Below, in pieces: positions 7,909-19,187 of a stretch of DNA of 64,000 bases. Every line of letters starts with the position of its first letter. The stretch's first letter is position 1. The position numbers and the translations under genes were made by a program. The stretch is from contig NZ_BLVP01000001.1 in NCBI RefSeq assembly GCF_013340305.1, positions 434,001-498,000 on the forward strand. Direction: 5' to 3'. The notes beneath the pieces were generated by a model. It made no database searches, was not told the DNA's origin, and was given only the letters and a program-made list of their open reading frames with translations. The stretch comes from Desulfovibrio psychrotolerans. Its GTDB lineage: Bacteria > Desulfobacterota > Desulfovibrionia > Desulfovibrionales > Desulfovibrionaceae.

Positions 7909-10341
7909 GTGCACCTGAACTTCAATAAAAAACTGCTTCTGGGCATTGTAGGAACAGTCATATTCATGCTGCTGGTTTCCGGCCTGTATTCGTACACTAT
8001 TTCCAAAAAGAATCTGAACACGCTCGGGCGGGCCTTTATCTCGTCCATGCTGGACGGGCTGCAGGACACCATAGACCTGCAAAACAAGATCACGCAGGAA
8101 AAGCTTAATGCCGATCTCGTAGTCATGGAGCGGGAGATGGCAAAACTGGGCAACGTGTTTCTTGCCACGGACAAATCCTTCCAAACGTCCATTGTTAACC
8201 AGATGACCGGAGAGCGGGAAGAAGTTTCCATTCCGCCCCTGCAACTGGGCAACCGCTTCTCCAGCACCACGCTCAACGGAAACTTTGATACCGTGGACGA
8301 GGTGCAGAAACTGCTCGGCGGTACAGCTACCATATTCCAAGTTCTGCCGGACAAGCTGCTGCGAGTTTCCACCAATGTGCTTACCCTTGCCGGAGAACGC
8401 GCAGTGGGGACCTACATTCCTTCCAGCAGCCCCGTATACAAGACCGTCATGAGCGGCGAAACCTACCGGGGCAAAGCCTTTGTGGTCAGCGACTGGTACG
8501 TCACCGCCTATAAGCCCCTGCGGGATGACGATGGCAACATTGTGGCTGTCATCTACGTGGGGCGGCAGATGATGACTCCTGAACTGCGCCACGTGGTGGA
8601 AAAACTCAGCTACGAAGGATACGGAGAAACCGTCATCACACTGAGTGACGGCAAATATGCGTACACAGCAGGGCAGATTGCCAAAGACGCCCTGTTCACT
8701 GACACGACCCACGGCAAGGCTCTGCTGGAATCGCCGGACGGATTTGTGGAATTTGATAAAGATGGCGCTTCCCACCTAGCATACAAGCTGCATTATGCAC
8801 CGTGGGACTGGCACATTACCTTTTCCCTGCCTGAAGAACGCCTGTACCTTGGTGCAGACGGACAGCTGCTCACCGCCTCTGCCGTAATCATTGCGGGAGG
8901 CGCCGCCTTTGCGCTTGTCCTGTTCAGCTTCCTCATCCGCTTCCTTCTGCGCCCGCTGAACGACCTTTCCGCCGTCACCCGGCGAATTGCACAGGGCGAC
9001 CTCAACGCACGCAGCACCTACACAGCGGATGACGCAATAGGCCAAACGGTTACCTCCGTGAACTCCATGGTGGGCGAACTGAAAAACAAGCTCGGATTCG
9101 CGCAGGGCGTGCTGAACGGCATTCCTTCTCCCTGCGGCATCGTGGGCCCGGACTTCACCATGACATGGGTAAACCGGCAACTCTGCGACTTCCTGGAAAA
9201 ATCGCGCGCGCCGGAAGAATATGTGGGCACACCATCCGGGCAGTTCTATTTTAACGATGCCTCGCGTGAAACCCTGTCCGACAGGGCTGTGCGCGAACAG
9301 AAACCGCTCAGTGCGGAAATGGAGATCATCACCCCGTCGGGAAAACGACATTTCATCGATGTAAACACCACGCCGTTCCACGACCCGGACGGCGTCCTCC
9401 TCGGCTCCATAACCTTCTGGCACGACCTTACCGCCACCAAGCAGAACGAACAGCGCATCATTGCGCAGAATGCCCGTATCTCCAGAGCGGCGGCAGAAGC
9501 GAACAATATTGCCGATCAGGTTTCGGAAGCCTCTGCCCAGCTGGCGGAGCAGGTGTCCGAAGCCAGCCAGACATCCGGCCTGCAAAATGACCGTATAGGC
9601 GAATCTGCAACAGCCATTGAAGAAATGAACGCCACCACGCTGGAAGTGGCCCAGAACGCATCGGAAGCCGCAGAAAAAGCAGAAGAAGCCCAGAAAATTG
9701 CACAGGAAGGCGCGCGGGTGGTGCAGGATGTCATCAAGTCCACGGACGAGGTGCACTCCCATGCCAAACAGATGGAAACCACCCTCACGGAGCTGGGCAA
9801 GCAGGCAGAGGGCATAGGCCAGATAATCGGCGTCATTAACGACATAGCGGACCAGACAAACCTGCTCGCGCTGAACGCCGCCATAGAAGCCGCACGCGCA
9901 GGCGAAGCAGGACGCGGTTTCGCCGTGGTGGCGGACGAGGTGCGCAAACTTGCGGAAAAGACCATGACCGCCACCAAAGAAGTGGAAAGCGTGGTCAAGG
10001 CCATTCAGGGCAGTACGTCTACCACACTCAGGCACATGCAGGGCGTGGCAAAACTTGTGGGGCAAAGCGCGGAACAGACGCACAGGGCGGGCGATTCCCT
10101 TGCCAGCATCGTGGAAACGGTACTCGGCACCTCTGACAGAGTACGCTCCATTGCCACGGCTGCAGAACAACAGTCTGCCACATCGGAAGAAATAACCCGC
10201 GCCACGGATGAGATTAACACCCTGAGCCGGGAAACCGCGCAGGCCATGGAGCAGGCTGCGGACGCCGTGAACGAACTGGCTGGCCTCGCCCAGCAGCTCA
10301 AAGCTCTTATCCATGAACTGGCTGCCGATTCCAACGAATAA
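7909..10341 (+). CDS. Methyl-accepting chemotaxis protein with Cache, HAMP and PAS domains
   Basis: 810 aa, GTG start at 7909 behind an AGGGAGG site. TM1 lies at about residues 9-30, a double-Cache periplasmic sensor at 35-310 ([17 protein letters not shown], then [11 protein letters not shown]), TM2 at 322-345, HAMP at 345-398 ([20 protein letters not shown]), a PAS domain at about 400-500, and the signalling coiled coil at 560-790. The hairpin tip has the invariant [20 protein letters not shown] stretch that contacts CheA and CheW. The C-terminus has no CheR-docking pentapeptide. Cache domains of this kind often bind small organic acids or peptides; the preceding peptide-type binding protein could present a ligand, which is inference. 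A strong terminator follows. Confidence 0.95.
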   Translation: MHLNFNKKLLLGIVGTVIFMLLVSGLYSYTISKKNLNTLGRAFISSMLDGLQDTIDLQNKITQEKLNADLVVMEREMAKLGNVFLATDKSFQTSIVNQMTGEREEVSIPPLQLGNRFSSTTLNGNFDTVDEVQKLLGGTATIFQVLPDKLLRVSTNVLTLAGERAVGTYIPSSSPVYKTVMSGETYRGKAFVVSDWYVTAYKPLRDDDGNIVAVIYVGRQMMTPELRHVVEKLSYEGYGETVITLSDGKYAYTAGQIAKDALFTDTTHGKALLESPDGFVEFDKDGASHLAYKLHYAPWDWHITFSLPEERLYLGADGQLLTASAVIIAGGAAFALVLFSFLIRFLLRPLNDLSAVTRRIAQGDLNARSTYTADDAIGQTVTSVNSMVGELKNKLGFAQGVLNGIPSPCGIVGPDFTMTWVNRQLCDFLEKSRAPEEYVGTPSGQFYFNDASRETLSDRAVREQKPLSAEMEIITPSGKRHFIDVNTTPFHDPDGVLLGSITFWHDLTATKQNEQRIIAQNARISRAAAEANNIADQVSEASAQLAEQVSEASQTSGLQNDRIGESATAIEEMNATTLEVAQNASEAAEKAEEAQKIAQEGARVVQDVIKSTDEVHSHAKQMETTLTELGKQAEGIGQIIGVINDIADQTNLLALNAAIEAARAGEAGRGFAVVADEVRKLAEKTMTATKEVESVVKAIQGSTSTTLRHMQGVAKLVGQSAEQTHRAGDSLASIVETVLGTSDRVRSIATAAEQQSATSEEITRATDEINTLSRETAQAMEQAADAVNELAGLAQQLKALIHELAADSNE

Positions 10342-10360
10342 TCCCCCAAGGCAACGACAC

Positions 10361-10390
10361 AAAAAAGGCTCCCGCAAGGGAGCCTTTTCC
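10361..10390 (+). terminator. Intrinsic terminator of the chemoreceptor gene
   Basis: AAGGCTCCC (10365-10373), GCAA tetraloop, GGGAGCCTT (10378-10386), then TTCC. With its flanking A and T runs it can work in both directions, also for the transporter gene at 10546 reading left. Confidence 0.85.
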
Positions 10391-10545
10391 ATTATCCATC
10401 TTATATTTCAAGGCAATCCTGAAAACCATTCAGACTCGCCGTGCCATACCCGTTCAAAGCCGGAGCCAGCCAGTAACGGAAAGACCTCGTTCAGCAGGGC
10501 TGCAGAAAAAGACTCCCCTTCAAGGCACCTGTCCCGGCACAGCTA

Positions 10546-11904
10546 TCAGAATACCTTCAGCCCCTTGAGCAGTACCAGCACCACCAGCAAAGGGGTAACG
10601 TAGCGCACCAACGCATACCACACGCGGATGACCGCCGCGTTAGCAAGAGTGCCGCCGTTGGAAAGTGCGGCGTGCGAACGGGCCCCGCCCCACACCCACC
10701 CCGCGTACAGGCAGATGCAGATGCCGCCCAGCGGAAGGATGATGTTGGAACTCAAAAAGTCATACAGATCAAAAAAGTTTTTCCCGAACACGCTCACATC
10801 CGCCAATGTGCTGAACGAGAGCGTGGCGGGTACACCAAAGGCTGCAAGACCAAGAGCAGTGGCTATGACCGCGGCCTTACGGCTCATCATGCCGCTTCCC
10901 GCAAACAGGGCCACAGGCACTTCAAACAGCGAAAGCATGGCCCCTATGGTGGCAATGCCCGTGAGCAGGAAAAACACCGTCATGAACACCTGCCCCAGAG
11001 GCAGCGAACTGAACACGGCAGGCATGGTCATAAACAAAAGCCCGGGACCGGCGGTAGGCTCCAGCCCGTAGTTGAACACGGCGGGGAAGATGGCAATGCC
11101 CGCCAGCAGCGAAACCACAAGGTCGGCAAGCATTACCCGCGCCGTGGTCAGCGGAATATCCGCATCGCTGCGGAAATAGCTGCCGTAGGTCATCATGGTG
11201 CCCATGCCGATGGAAAGCTTGAAAAAGGCAAGCCCCATAGCGTTAAGCACCACGTCCACCGTCACCTTGGAAAAGTCCGGCGCAAAGAGAAACGCAAGCC
11301 CCTGCGCCGCACCGGGCAGCATGAGGGAACGCACGCACACCGCCAGCAGCATGAGAAACAGCAACGGCATGAGCACCTTGGTGGTTTTTTCTATGCCCTT
11401 GGAAACTCCGCCCAGAAGAATGCCGCCCACAAGTGCCAGCACTCCCCACTGCCAAAACAGCGCGTGCCAGGGATGGGAAACCATGGCGGAGAATGCCGCC
11501 TCGCCCACCTTAGGGTCCGTGGAATTCAACTGTCCTGTGGCTGCGCGCACGATAAATGAAAATACCCAACCCACAACATCCGTATAAAACGCCATAATCA
11601 GGAACGCAGCCAGCACGCCCGCTGCGCCCACCAGAAACCACGGCGTACCCGGCGCAAGGTTCTTCCAAGTTCCCACTGCGTTGGCCCGGGCTTCGCGTCC
11701 GAGCATGATCTCCCCGATCATCACGGGCAGCCCTACGGCCAGAGTTGCCAGCAGATAGATTATCAGAAACGCGGCTCCGCCGCCGTCACCCGTCATGTAG
11801 GGAAATTTCCAGATATTGCCCAGCCCCACGGCAGAGCCCAGGGTGGCGGTAAGAACCCCCAGCCGCGTGGCGAAACCGTCGGTATGCCTGTTGGTCAGTG
11901 CCAT
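10546..11904 (-). CDS. Sodium-dependent transporter, NSS (SNF) family
   Basis: 452 aa, start ATG 11904 with AGAGGA upstream. The N-terminus carries the NSS signature: RLGVLTATLGSAVGLGNIWK, then FPYMTGDGGGAAF, which in LeuT forms the Na+ and substrate site at the unwound part of TM1. About 11-12 hydrophobic segments follow, with the KLSIGMGTMMTYGSY block of TM6-7. The family imports amino acids or related amines with Na+; the substrate is not readable. It stands alone and converges on the chemoreceptor terminator. Confidence 0.92.
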   Translation of the reverse strand: MALTNRHTDGFATRLGVLTATLGSAVGLGNIWKFPYMTGDGGGAAFLIIYLLATLAVGLPVMIGEIMLGREARANAVGTWKNLAPGTPWFLVGAAGVLAAFLIMAFYTDVVGWVFSFIVRAATGQLNSTDPKVGEAAFSAMVSHPWHALFWQWGVLALVGGILLGGVSKGIEKTTKVLMPLLFLMLLAVCVRSLMLPGAAQGLAFLFAPDFSKVTVDVVLNAMGLAFFKLSIGMGTMMTYGSYFRSDADIPLTTARVMLADLVVSLLAGIAIFPAVFNYGLEPTAGPGLLFMTMPAVFSSLPLGQVFMTVFFLLTGIATIGAMLSLFEVPVALFAGSGMMSRKAAVIATALGLAAFGVPATLSFSTLADVSVFGKNFFDLYDFLSSNIILPLGGICICLYAGWVWGGARSHAALSNGGTLANAAVIRVWYALVRYVTPLLVVLVLLKGLKVF

Positions 11905-12183
11905 GATTTTCCTCTTTCCGGTTGTGTACGAAAAACCCCATCCCGCTCACAAAGCCTCTTCCGTTGCCCACACAACGGCGCAGCATACCGACAACGCATA
12001 CCTCCGCAGGAGCATGCGCAAAGCCTTCCGGCAGGTGCAATGATAACAGCTCCACCTCCCGGCGACAGTCGTGCCGAGCCCATGTAGTCTGTTCCGTCCT
12101 TATTTTCAAGAAAAATGCGTTCCTCACCAATCAGGAGCCGCTGAATTGCTCAAAGAATCAAACACGGCAAGATGATGGCGCAG
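11905..12183. other. Noncoding leader region of the NSS transporter
   Basis: This 280-bp stretch lies upstream of the NSS start on the reverse strand. Read leftwards it is G-rich with several short stems, but I cannot match it to a known riboswitch. No supported gene is present. Confidence 0.4.
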
Positions 12184-12216
12184 AAAACCCCTTCCACCCA
12201 AAGGCGAAAGGGGTTT
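12184..12216 (-). terminator. Intrinsic terminator downstream of the PP-loop gene
   Basis: Arms AAACCCCTT (12185-12193) and AAGGGGTTT (12208-12216); read leftwards the stem is followed by TTTTCTG. About 185 bp separate it from the stop at 12401, and I see nothing else in that stretch. Confidence 0.65.
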
Positions 12217-12400
12217 GTACCCGGTAGAACCGTGGACGGAGTCACATGCAAAATCTCTTTTGCCAGTATAAGGCAGCCGCCGCCGGAAGCAACTCAATCT
12301 CCCTTAATGACGACGGCAAGTTGCCCCGTAATAAACGTATTGATTCTGCCTCCGTATCAACGTCTCACGCATTCACCAGGTTCAAACAATATATAGTGCC

Positions 12401-13525
12401 TCATCCGCGTTTGTCACGCGCCTCGGCCCGAATTTCCTCACGCGCCTCAACCCACAGAGGCTCGGCCCAGCCTGCTCCCGTCGTCCGGGCAGGCATGACG
12501 GAGACCACTGCCTCTCCGGGCACGGGGGCATGTTCGTCTCCTTCCGCAAGCAGGCGCAGATCGCCCGCACGGCACACACGCACATCCACCGGACTGCCGC
12601 TACGGACCGCTTTGGGCGAAAACGAAGCAGCAAAGGCAGCAGCGTCCGCCATCGTTACCTCGTCCCACGGGCTGCCGGAAAACTGCCTTCCCACAGCTAC
12701 GGGGCCGGGGAATGTCCGCACCCGAAACACAAGGTCATCATCACCGCACACCTTGAGCAACCCAGTGTTGTCCATGCGGTTTCTTCCCACGGCCATCCAC
12801 CGCCCCCCGGACCAGAACTGCCGCCCTATGTTGGAAAGCTTGAATTCACGCGCGCAGGGTTGCGGCGAATGCATAAGCACCTGCCAGTAGCGGCTCGCGT
12901 TTTCCTTTTCCGCCAGCTTGCACCCGCCGCCGGGAGTGGGAATTTCTGCAAACCCATAGCGCCGTGCCAGTTCCAATTGCTCTGAACGCCCCCGTCCCCG
13001 TATGTCCAGCAGCCGTTCACGGTCCACCAATCCTTCCAGTTCCATACGGGTAGGCTCAAGATGCTTGGCGCACAGCGGACGTAGCAGCAGGTCGCGCACA
13101 TCCGCGTCACGGCGGATGACGTTCAGGGTATCCTGCCGCTGCGACATGGGCCGCTGCCCGAGCACCTCGCCGGAAATGATGAACCGTGCGCCGTAGCGCT
13201 CCATCATCTCACGCGCTTTGCCCATCATGAGTATCTTGCAGTCCACGCAGGGATTCAGCACCTTGCCGAAGCCGTACACAGGGCGTTCCACAAGCATGCG
13301 GACAAAATCGGCGGAAATATCCACCGATTCTATATCAATGCCGTACAGGCCCTCCCAGTGCCGCCGCTTGTGCGGCTTGCCGAAGAAGGGAGTGACAAAG
13401 TGCAGGCATTTGACGCGCAGCCCCTGTTCCTGAATCAGTTTAACGGCGAGAATCGAATCCAGACCGCCGGAGAGCAGAGCCACGGCATCATAGCCGGGAA
13501 ATGCAGATGAAGTGTCCGTTTGCAT
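12401..13525 (-). CDS. PP-loop ATPase related to tRNA thiouridylases
   Basis: About 374 aa from ATG 13525; a TTG at 13573 could add 16 residues and neither start has a clear ribosome site. Near the N-terminus is the PP-loop SGGLDS, which binds ATP and adenylates the substrate in N-type ATP pyrophosphatases (MnmA, ThiI, TtcA). NPCVDCK, a Cys pair like those that carry the sulfur or bind metal in these enzymes, follows about 85 residues later, then ISGEVLGQRPMSQR. The C-terminal half, with TPGGGCKLAEKENASRYW, is like that of proteins annotated as tRNA-thiouridylase-like. Its likely role is thiolation of tRNA, but the modified base cannot be told. The gene is divergent from recA. Confidence 0.75.
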   Translation of the reverse strand: MQTDTSSAFPGYDAVALLSGGLDSILAVKLIQEQGLRVKCLHFVTPFFGKPHKRRHWEGLYGIDIESVDISADFVRMLVERPVYGFGKVLNPCVDCKILMMGKAREMMERYGARFIISGEVLGQRPMSQRQDTLNVIRRDADVRDLLLRPLCAKHLEPTRMELEGLVDRERLLDIRGRGRSEQLELARRYGFAEIPTPGGGCKLAEKENASRYWQVLMHSPQPCAREFKLSNIGRQFWSGGRWMAVGRNRMDNTGLLKVCGDDDLVFRVRTFPGPVAVGRQFSGSPWDEVTMADAAAFAASFSPKAVRSGSPVDVRVCRAGDLRLLAEGDEHAPVPGEAVVSVMPARTTGAGWAEPLWVEAREEIRAEARDKRG

Positions 13526-13693
13526 GGCAGGCAGATACGGCGCAACGCAGGGAAAAGCAAGCACTGACCGCAAAGACGCCCGCAGCGGCCATCACACGGC
13601 ATTGCACCGTATGAAACATTGCCCCCCGTGGCGGGTTCTGCTATTGGTTTTGGGCTTTGAACGAACCACTATCCGCTCCGGAGACCATCACCC

Positions 13694-14740
13694 ATGGCAA
13701 AAAAACCTGCTCAGAGTACCGAAGACCTGCGTCGCGACGCCCTGAAGACTGCCCTCAGCTCCATTGAACGCAAATACGGGCAGGGCTCGGTCATGCGTCT
13801 GGACGACAACGCCCATGTCAGCATCCCCGTCATTCCTTCCGGCTCCATCGGGCTGGACCTCGCCCTTGGCGTAGGGGGCATTCCGCGCGGCCGCGTGACG
13901 GAAATTTTTGGTCCTGAATCCTCCGGCAAAACCACCCTTGCTCTGCACATGATTGCAGAATGCCAAAAGAGAGGCGGCACCGCCGCCTTCATAGACGCCG
14001 AACACGCGCTGGACCCTTCCTACGCGAAACGCCTTGGCGTAAATACGGAAGAACTGCTCATATCCCAGCCGGATTACGGCGAACAGGCTCTGGATGTGGC
14101 AGACATGCTGGTCCGCTCCGGCGCGGTGGACATAATCGTCATAGACTCCGTGGCAGCCCTCATCCCGCAGGCGGAACTGGAAGGCAACATGGGCGAAATG
14201 CAGGTGGGCGGACAGGCACGGCTCATGTCCCACGCCATGCGCAAGCTCACCGGCACCATCCACAAGTCCAAGGCGAGCGTCATCTTCATCAACCAGATAC
14301 GCATGAAGATAGGCACCATGGGCTACGGCAACCCGGAAACCACCACCGGCGGCAACGCGCTCAAATTCTACTGCTCCATCCGCATAGACGTACGCCGCAT
14401 CCAGTCGCTCAAGGACAAGGAAGAGGTTTACGGCAACCGCGTGCGCGCCAAGATAGTCAAAAACAAGGTTGCACCGCCCTTCCGCGAAGCAAACTTCGAC
14501 ATTCTGTACGGTCAGGGTATCTCACGCCTGGGCGAAGTCATTGACCTTGGCGTAGAAAACAACATCATAGACAAGAGCGGCGCGTGGTATTCCTTCGGGT
14601 CCGAGCGCCTTGGGCAGGGCAAAGAAAACGTGCGCCTGCTCCTGATGGAAAACGAGGCCCTTGCCAAACAGATTGAAGACAAGCTACTCATCCATTTCGG
14701 CGTCAAGCCCTCCGAAGCCTCCGAGGCGGAAACGGAATAG
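13694..14740 (+). CDS. recA: Recombinase RecA
   Basis: 348 aa, ATG 13694 with CGGAG upstream. Walker [10 protein letters not shown], the Walker B strand [11 protein letters not shown], loop L1 ([15 protein letters not shown]) and loop L2 ([18 protein letters not shown]) are all in place. RecA forms the filament that pairs homologous DNA and triggers LexA self-cleavage. I could not point to a clear LexA box in the 168 bp upstream. The C-terminus ([10 protein letters not shown]) has the acidic tail usual for RecA. A terminator follows 35 bp after the stop, so recA is probably monocistronic. Confidence 0.98.
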   Translation: MAKKPAQSTEDLRRDALKTALSSIERKYGQGSVMRLDDNAHVSIPVIPSGSIGLDLALGVGGIPRGRVTEIFGPESSGKTTLALHMIAECQKRGGTAAFIDAEHALDPSYAKRLGVNTEELLISQPDYGEQALDVADMLVRSGAVDIIVIDSVAALIPQAELEGNMGEMQVGGQARLMSHAMRKLTGTIHKSKASVIFINQIRMKIGTMGYGNPETTTGGNALKFYCSIRIDVRRIQSLKDKEEVYGNRVRAKIVKNKVAPPFREANFDILYGQGISRLGEVIDLGVENNIIDKSGAWYSFGSERLGQGKENVRLLLMENEALAKQIEDKLLIHFGVKPSEASEAETE

Positions 14741-14774
14741 CGCAGCTACGTTCCGGCTCCCCGAAAGCACCCGA

Positions 14775-14797
14775 ACGCCGCCCGAGGGCGGCGTTTG
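14775..14797 (+). terminator. Terminator between recA and alaS
   Basis: ACGCCGCC (14775-14782), loop CGAG, GGCGGCGT (14787-14794), then TTTGTCT. It ends recA transcripts or attenuates read-through into alaS, whose start is 55 bp downstream. Confidence 0.75.
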
Positions 14798-14851
14798 TCT
14801 GCTCCACGCACAGGTCGGACGACAGCATATTTTCTTCACAGGGAGTACACC

Positions 14852-17497
14852 GTGATAACCGCAAATGAGATACGAACCCGCTTTCTGAACTACTTCAAAT
14901 CCAAAGGACACGAAGTAGTTTCCTCCTCAGCCCTCATCCCCAATGACGACCCCACCCTGCTCTTCACCAACGCGGGCATGGTGCAGTTTAAAAAGACCTT
15001 TCTGGGGCAGGAAAAACGCGGCTATGTCCGCGCCACCACCTCGCAGAAATGCCTGCGCGTGGGCGGCAAGCACAACGATTTGGAAAACGTGGGCCGCACC
15101 GCGCGCCACCACACGTTTTTTGAAATGCTGGGCAACTTCAGCTTCGGCGACTATTTCAAGAAAGACGCCATCCGCTTCGCGTGGGAATTCATCACCGAAG
15201 ATTTGAAACTGCCCAAGGATAATCTCTACATCACCGTCTATAAGGATGATGATGAAGCCCACGCCCTGTGGCAGTCCGAGGCAGGCGTGCCTGCCGAACG
15301 CATCTTCCGTCTGGGCGAAAAGGACAACTTCTGGTCCATGGGCGACACCGGCCCTTGCGGCCCCTGCACGGAAATACACGTGGACCAGGGTGAGCACATG
15401 ACCTGTGGCCCTGATTGCGGAATCGGCACCTGCGACTGCGACCGTTTTCTCGAAATCTGGAACCTCGTGTTCATGCAGTTTGAGCAGGCTGCGGACGGCA
15501 CCCGCACCCCCCTCCCCAACCCCTCCATTGATACGGGCATGGGACTGGAACGTATTGCGGCCGTCTGTCAGGGGGTAAACTCCAACTACGATTCCGACCT
15601 CTTTCAGGCCATTATCGGCTTCACCGCCGACATGGCGGGCGTACGCTACAGACAGCAGGGGGACGAAGTGGATACCGCCCTGCGCGTCATTGCGGACCAC
15701 AGCCGCGCCATTGCTTTCATGATTGCCGACGGCATACTGCCTTCCAACGAGGGCCGGGGCTACGTGCTGCGCCGCCTCATCCGCCGCGCGTACCGTTTCG
15801 GCAGGCTCATCGGGCTTACCGGCACCTACCTGCACAAGACCGCGCTTAAGATCGTGGACATCATGGGCGACCATTATCCGGAACTGCGCGACAATGCCGG
15901 CTTCATGGCCCGCGTGGTGACAGAGGAAGAGGAGCGCTTCAACAAGACGCTGGACAAGGGCCTTACCCTGCTGGAAGACGAGCTCACTGCCCTTACCGCT
16001 GCAGGCTCCACGCAGGTTTCCGGCGAAACCGCCTTCCGGCTTTACGATACCTACGGTTTCCCTCTGGATATCGTGAATGACGTGGCGGAAAAGCGCGGCT
16101 TCGTCGTGGACGAGGCAGGCTTCAAAGCTCACATGCAGGAGCAGAAGCAGCGCGCCAAGGCTGCCTGGAAGGGCGGCGGAAAAGAAACCCTTGCGGCCCG
16201 TTTCCAGTCGCTGCTGGAAGAAGGCCTGTGCAGCGAGTTCACCGGCTATGAGCATATGCAGGGAGAAGGGCGCATAGCCGCCCTCATGGATGCGGAAGCA
16301 GACACTGCGCCCTCCCTGCCCTCCGGCAGCAAAGGCTATATCGTTACCAACCGCACGCCCTTTTACGGCGAGTCCGGCGGGCAGGTGGGCGACCCTGGCT
16401 CCATCATCTCCGAAACGGGCAAAGCACGGGTCGTCAACACCCTGAAGCCCAGCCCGGAACTTACCGTGCATGAAGTGGAGGTCACGGAGGGTGAAATCCT
16501 TCAGGACCAGTCCGTACGGCTTGAGGTGACGGAAGATGACCGCATGGCCTCCGCACGCAACCACACCTGCACCCACCTGCTGCATGCCGCCCTTCGCCGC
16601 GTGCTGGGCGATCACGTTAAGCAGTCCGGCTCACTGGTAGGCCCGGATCGTCTGCGCTTCGACTTCACGCACATTGCCGCGCTCACCCCGGAAGAGATTC
16701 TGGCCATTGAAAACGATGTGAACAGGGCCATCATGGCAGATACCCCTCTGACGACGGAAGAAATGGCCTATGACCATGCCGTTGCCAAGGGAGCCATCGC
16801 CTTGTTCGGTGAAAAATACTCCTCCAACGTGCGCGTGGTCTCCATAGAAAAAGAATCCGTGGAACTATGCGGTGGCACCCACCTGCGTTCCACCGGTCAG
16901 GCGGGCAGCTTTTTCATTATCTCTGAGAGCGGCGTTGCCGCAGGCATACGCCGCATAGAGGCCGTTACCGGCTGGAACGCCCTTGCGCTTGCCATGCAGC
17001 AGCGGACGGAATTGCAGGAGGTGGCAGGCCTTGTCAAAGGCAAGCCCGGTCAGGTCTCTGCGCGTGTACAGGCCCTGCAACTGGAAATTCGCAGCCTGCG
17101 CAAGGAAATGGAGCGCATGGCGGCCAAGGCCGCTTCCGGTCAGGGTGGCGACCTCATGGATAATGTTGCAGAGGTGAACGGCGTCAAGCTGCTCGCCGCC
17201 AAGGTGGATGCCCCCAACGTAAACGCCCTGCGAACGCTCATGGACGATGTGCGCTCCAAGCTGGGTTCGGGTATTGCCTGCCTTGCCTCTGAAGAAGATG
17301 GCGGCAAGGTGACCTTGCTGGTGGCTGTGACCAAGGACCTTACCGAACGCTTTAAGGCCGGTGCCCTGATTGCTGCCATCGCTCCCGAAGTAGGCGGCAA
17401 GGGTGGCGGCAGACCCGACATGGCGCAGGCAGGCGGCACCAACCCCGCCGGGATAGAAGCTGCCTTCGCCAAGCTGCGCGAAACCATCAGCGCCTGA
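14852..17497 (+). CDS. alaS: Alanyl-tRNA synthetase
   Basis: 881 aa from GTG 14852 ([20 protein letters not shown]), preceded by AGGGAG at good spacing; the longer frame back to 14795 has no support. The class II core at the N-terminus contains [10 protein letters not shown] and the [13 protein letters not shown] segment. The editing domain has the zinc and catalytic motifs HTCTHLLH and CGGTHL, and the C-terminal oligomerisation/DHHA1 domain ends with [12 protein letters not shown]. All are as in active bacterial AlaRS. It charges tRNA-Ala and deacylates Ser-tRNA-Ala in the cytoplasm. Confidence 0.98.
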   Translation: MITANEIRTRFLNYFKSKGHEVVSSSALIPNDDPTLLFTNAGMVQFKKTFLGQEKRGYVRATTSQKCLRVGGKHNDLENVGRTARHHTFFEMLGNFSFGDYFKKDAIRFAWEFITEDLKLPKDNLYITVYKDDDEAHALWQSEAGVPAERIFRLGEKDNFWSMGDTGPCGPCTEIHVDQGEHMTCGPDCGIGTCDCDRFLEIWNLVFMQFEQAADGTRTPLPNPSIDTGMGLERIAAVCQGVNSNYDSDLFQAIIGFTADMAGVRYRQQGDEVDTALRVIADHSRAIAFMIADGILPSNEGRGYVLRRLIRRAYRFGRLIGLTGTYLHKTALKIVDIMGDHYPELRDNAGFMARVVTEEEERFNKTLDKGLTLLEDELTALTAAGSTQVSGETAFRLYDTYGFPLDIVNDVAEKRGFVVDEAGFKAHMQEQKQRAKAAWKGGGKETLAARFQSLLEEGLCSEFTGYEHMQGEGRIAALMDAEADTAPSLPSGSKGYIVTNRTPFYGESGGQVGDPGSIISETGKARVVNTLKPSPELTVHEVEVTEGEILQDQSVRLEVTEDDRMASARNHTCTHLLHAALRRVLGDHVKQSGSLVGPDRLRFDFTHIAALTPEEILAIENDVNRAIMADTPLTTEEMAYDHAVAKGAIALFGEKYSSNVRVVSIEKESVELCGGTHLRSTGQAGSFFIISESGVAAGIRRIEAVTGWNALALAMQQRTELQEVAGLVKGKPGQVSARVQALQLEIRSLRKEMERMAAKAASGQGGDLMDNVAEVNGVKLLAAKVDAPNVNALRTLMDDVRSKLGSGIACLASEEDGGKVTLLVAVTKDLTERFKAGALIAAIAPEVGGKGGGRPDMAQAGGTNPAGIEAAFAKLRETISA

Positions 17498-17515
17498 TCA
17501 TTCCCATACGCACCC

Positions 17516-17568
17516 AAAGCCCCCGTTCCGTCACAGCGAACCAACGCAACGCACGGAACGGGGGCTTT
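17516..17568. terminator. Bidirectional terminator between alaS and the CofD-related gene
   Basis: A perfect 16-bp stem: AAAGCCCCCGTTCCGT (17516-17531) and its complement at 17553-17568, with a 21-nt loop. The A and T ends let it serve both converging genes. Confidence 0.85.
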
Positions 17569-17591
17569 CATATACACCGTCACATCCGGGC

Positions 17592-18794
17592 CTACCCCAT
17601 CCACGCCAACGATGCCAGAACCCGCGCCACATGGGGCGCATCGTGCGCTCCATCGGAATGTGGCAGCAGCAAAGGGGCACGGCGGACATGCAGTCCGGGA
17701 TACCGATGCGAAGGTACTTCCTGCCCCTCATCAAGCAGCACATGCGTGAGCAGCCTGTGGGTTTCCACCTCCCCTGCATCAGCACGCAGCACGTCCAGCA
17801 ACACCCGGATACGCCCTTGGGCACCCATCCCCAGTTCTTCCGGGTCGCGTCCGACGTTGGGTACAAAAATCTTGGGGCAATCGGCTTCCGAAATGGCGCG
17901 CCCCACCCCGCGCGGAAGCAACGCGGCTATGACGGAGGAGTAAAAACTGCCCATGGGATAACAGATAAGATCCGCCTGCCGGATGCGTTCCAGCAGGTGT
18001 TCCGACACCTCCGGGCGAACTACCCTGCACTCTCCCGCCCTCCACTTGCCGCTGCATGCCCATCTGCCTTCATGCCAGTCGTCCGGGCGGGCATCCGTCA
18101 AATACATCCGCCGCACCGGAGCGTTGATGCACGGTCCTCCTTTGCCGGTAAAGAGATGCTGCCCCACAAGCCGCACACCATCTTCCAGTTCTACAGCGAG
18201 GTGTAAATCATCTGTGACAATGGGGGCAACCTGCCCGCGCACGCGCAGGAGCCGTGAAAAAAGAGAAAGAACCGGAAACAGATCGTTCCCGGCACGCAAA
18301 TAACCGCCGGTGAGCAGCAGGTTCCCCAGACACGCCCCGCCAAGCAAAAAATCATCCGGCATTCGTTCTGCGAAATACCTGAAATGTCGTGCGCATACCT
18401 CCCTTACAAGGACAGGTAAATCCAGCATAAGCCGGTCAGTTCCGGCACAAAGACCATGCAGCCGCTCCCGCAGCACATTCTCCGGTTCACCGGCATCAAG
18501 GCGATACGCAAAAAGGGAAACAAGCCCGGTGGGTACCCGTTCCGGGTCCGCAAGTGCCGTCATGCGGTTACGCACATCCCCCACGGCGGGCATGGAAAAA
18601 TGACGGCGCAGCTCCGCTGTGCTGCCGCCGGAATCGAACGGGGTTATCAGATGCAGGGCATTATGCGTAAACCGGACAAGTTCCCGGCTTACTTCACGCA
18701 ACGCCGTTCCACCGCTGAAGAAGACAATGCGGGGTCCATGACCGGGGCGTTCTTCCAGCCCCTGCGGCACAGTTTCCGTGATTTCAGCAATCAT
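17592..18794 (-). CDS. CofD-related protein of the GAK type
   Basis: About 400 aa from ATG 18794, which has GGAG five bases upstream; a GTG at 18968 would add 58 residues including an odd CRACGAC stretch, less likely. The N-terminal block FFSGGTALREVSREL, then HNALHLITPFDSGGSTA, then MPAVGDVRNRMTALAD is the phosphate- and nucleotide-binding core shared by 2-phospho-L-lactate transferase CofD and YvcK-like proteins. From memory, this variant corresponds to the CofD-related member of the so-called GAK (ATP-grasp, amphi-Trp, kinase) system described in Desulfovibrio-type genomes. That fits the amphi-Trp-like gene upstream at 19188-19439. The substrate is unknown. The gene converges on alaS. Confidence 0.8.
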   Translation of the reverse strand: MIAEITETVPQGLEERPGHGPRIVFFSGGTALREVSRELVRFTHNALHLITPFDSGGSTAELRRHFSMPAVGDVRNRMTALADPERVPTGLVSLFAYRLDAGEPENVLRERLHGLCAGTDRLMLDLPVLVREVCARHFRYFAERMPDDFLLGGACLGNLLLTGGYLRAGNDLFPVLSLFSRLLRVRGQVAPIVTDDLHLAVELEDGVRLVGQHLFTGKGGPCINAPVRRMYLTDARPDDWHEGRWACSGKWRAGECRVVRPEVSEHLLERIRQADLICYPMGSFYSSVIAALLPRGVGRAISEADCPKIFVPNVGRDPEELGMGAQGRIRVLLDVLRADAGEVETHRLLTHVLLDEGQEVPSHRYPGLHVRRAPLLLPHSDGAHDAPHVARVLASLAWMG

Positions 18795-19124
18795 GCACGC
18801 TCCGCACGCCCGGCAAGCCTCTTCGTCATCTCCTGTCAGCCCCCATTTTCTGCTCTGCGGTTTCAACACCAGTGTGCCTGAAAAAACTGATAATGAACAA
18901 GGTTTCACGCCATAGAGCAGACGCGGAACGGTAATCCCCGCCTCGAAAATCCGGCGCACACCCCGCACACAACAAAGCAGAGGTCAGGCGGGGAACGCAG
19001 CCGTATGAACTCTCCCGACTCGTTGCATCATCCATACACGCCATACCGGAACTGGGCGCCACGATAGACAGCATGGAGCTTTGCACGAGGTGTGCGGTGG
19101 GCAAAACTGCCGGAGGGCAATGTT

Positions 19125-19163
19125 AAGCGACCTGCGAAGATGCATGCTCTCCGCAGGTCGCTT
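19125..19163 (-). terminator. Hairpin downstream of the amphi-Trp gene
   Basis: A perfect 12-bp stem, AAGCGACCTGCG (19125-19136) with CGCAGGTCGCTT (19152-19163). The T tail on the reverse strand is short, so it may be an attenuator before the CofD-related gene rather than a full stop. Confidence 0.6.
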
Positions 19164-19187
19164 CCAGACGTCTGTGTCGAGGCACAA

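Noticed and set aside
8776..10392. 538-aa frame on the reverse strand
   Set aside because: Antisense of the chemoreceptor; Cys/Gly/Arg-rich composition with no motifs, typical of a GC-rich shadow frame.
13600..13693. LexA box upstream of recA
   Set aside because: GGTT and GAAC/AACC words occur but not in a spacing that matches a known SOS box, so I do not call one.
14927..16615. 562-aa frame opposite alaS
   Set aside because: Antisense of a highly conserved synthetase; no recognisable domain.
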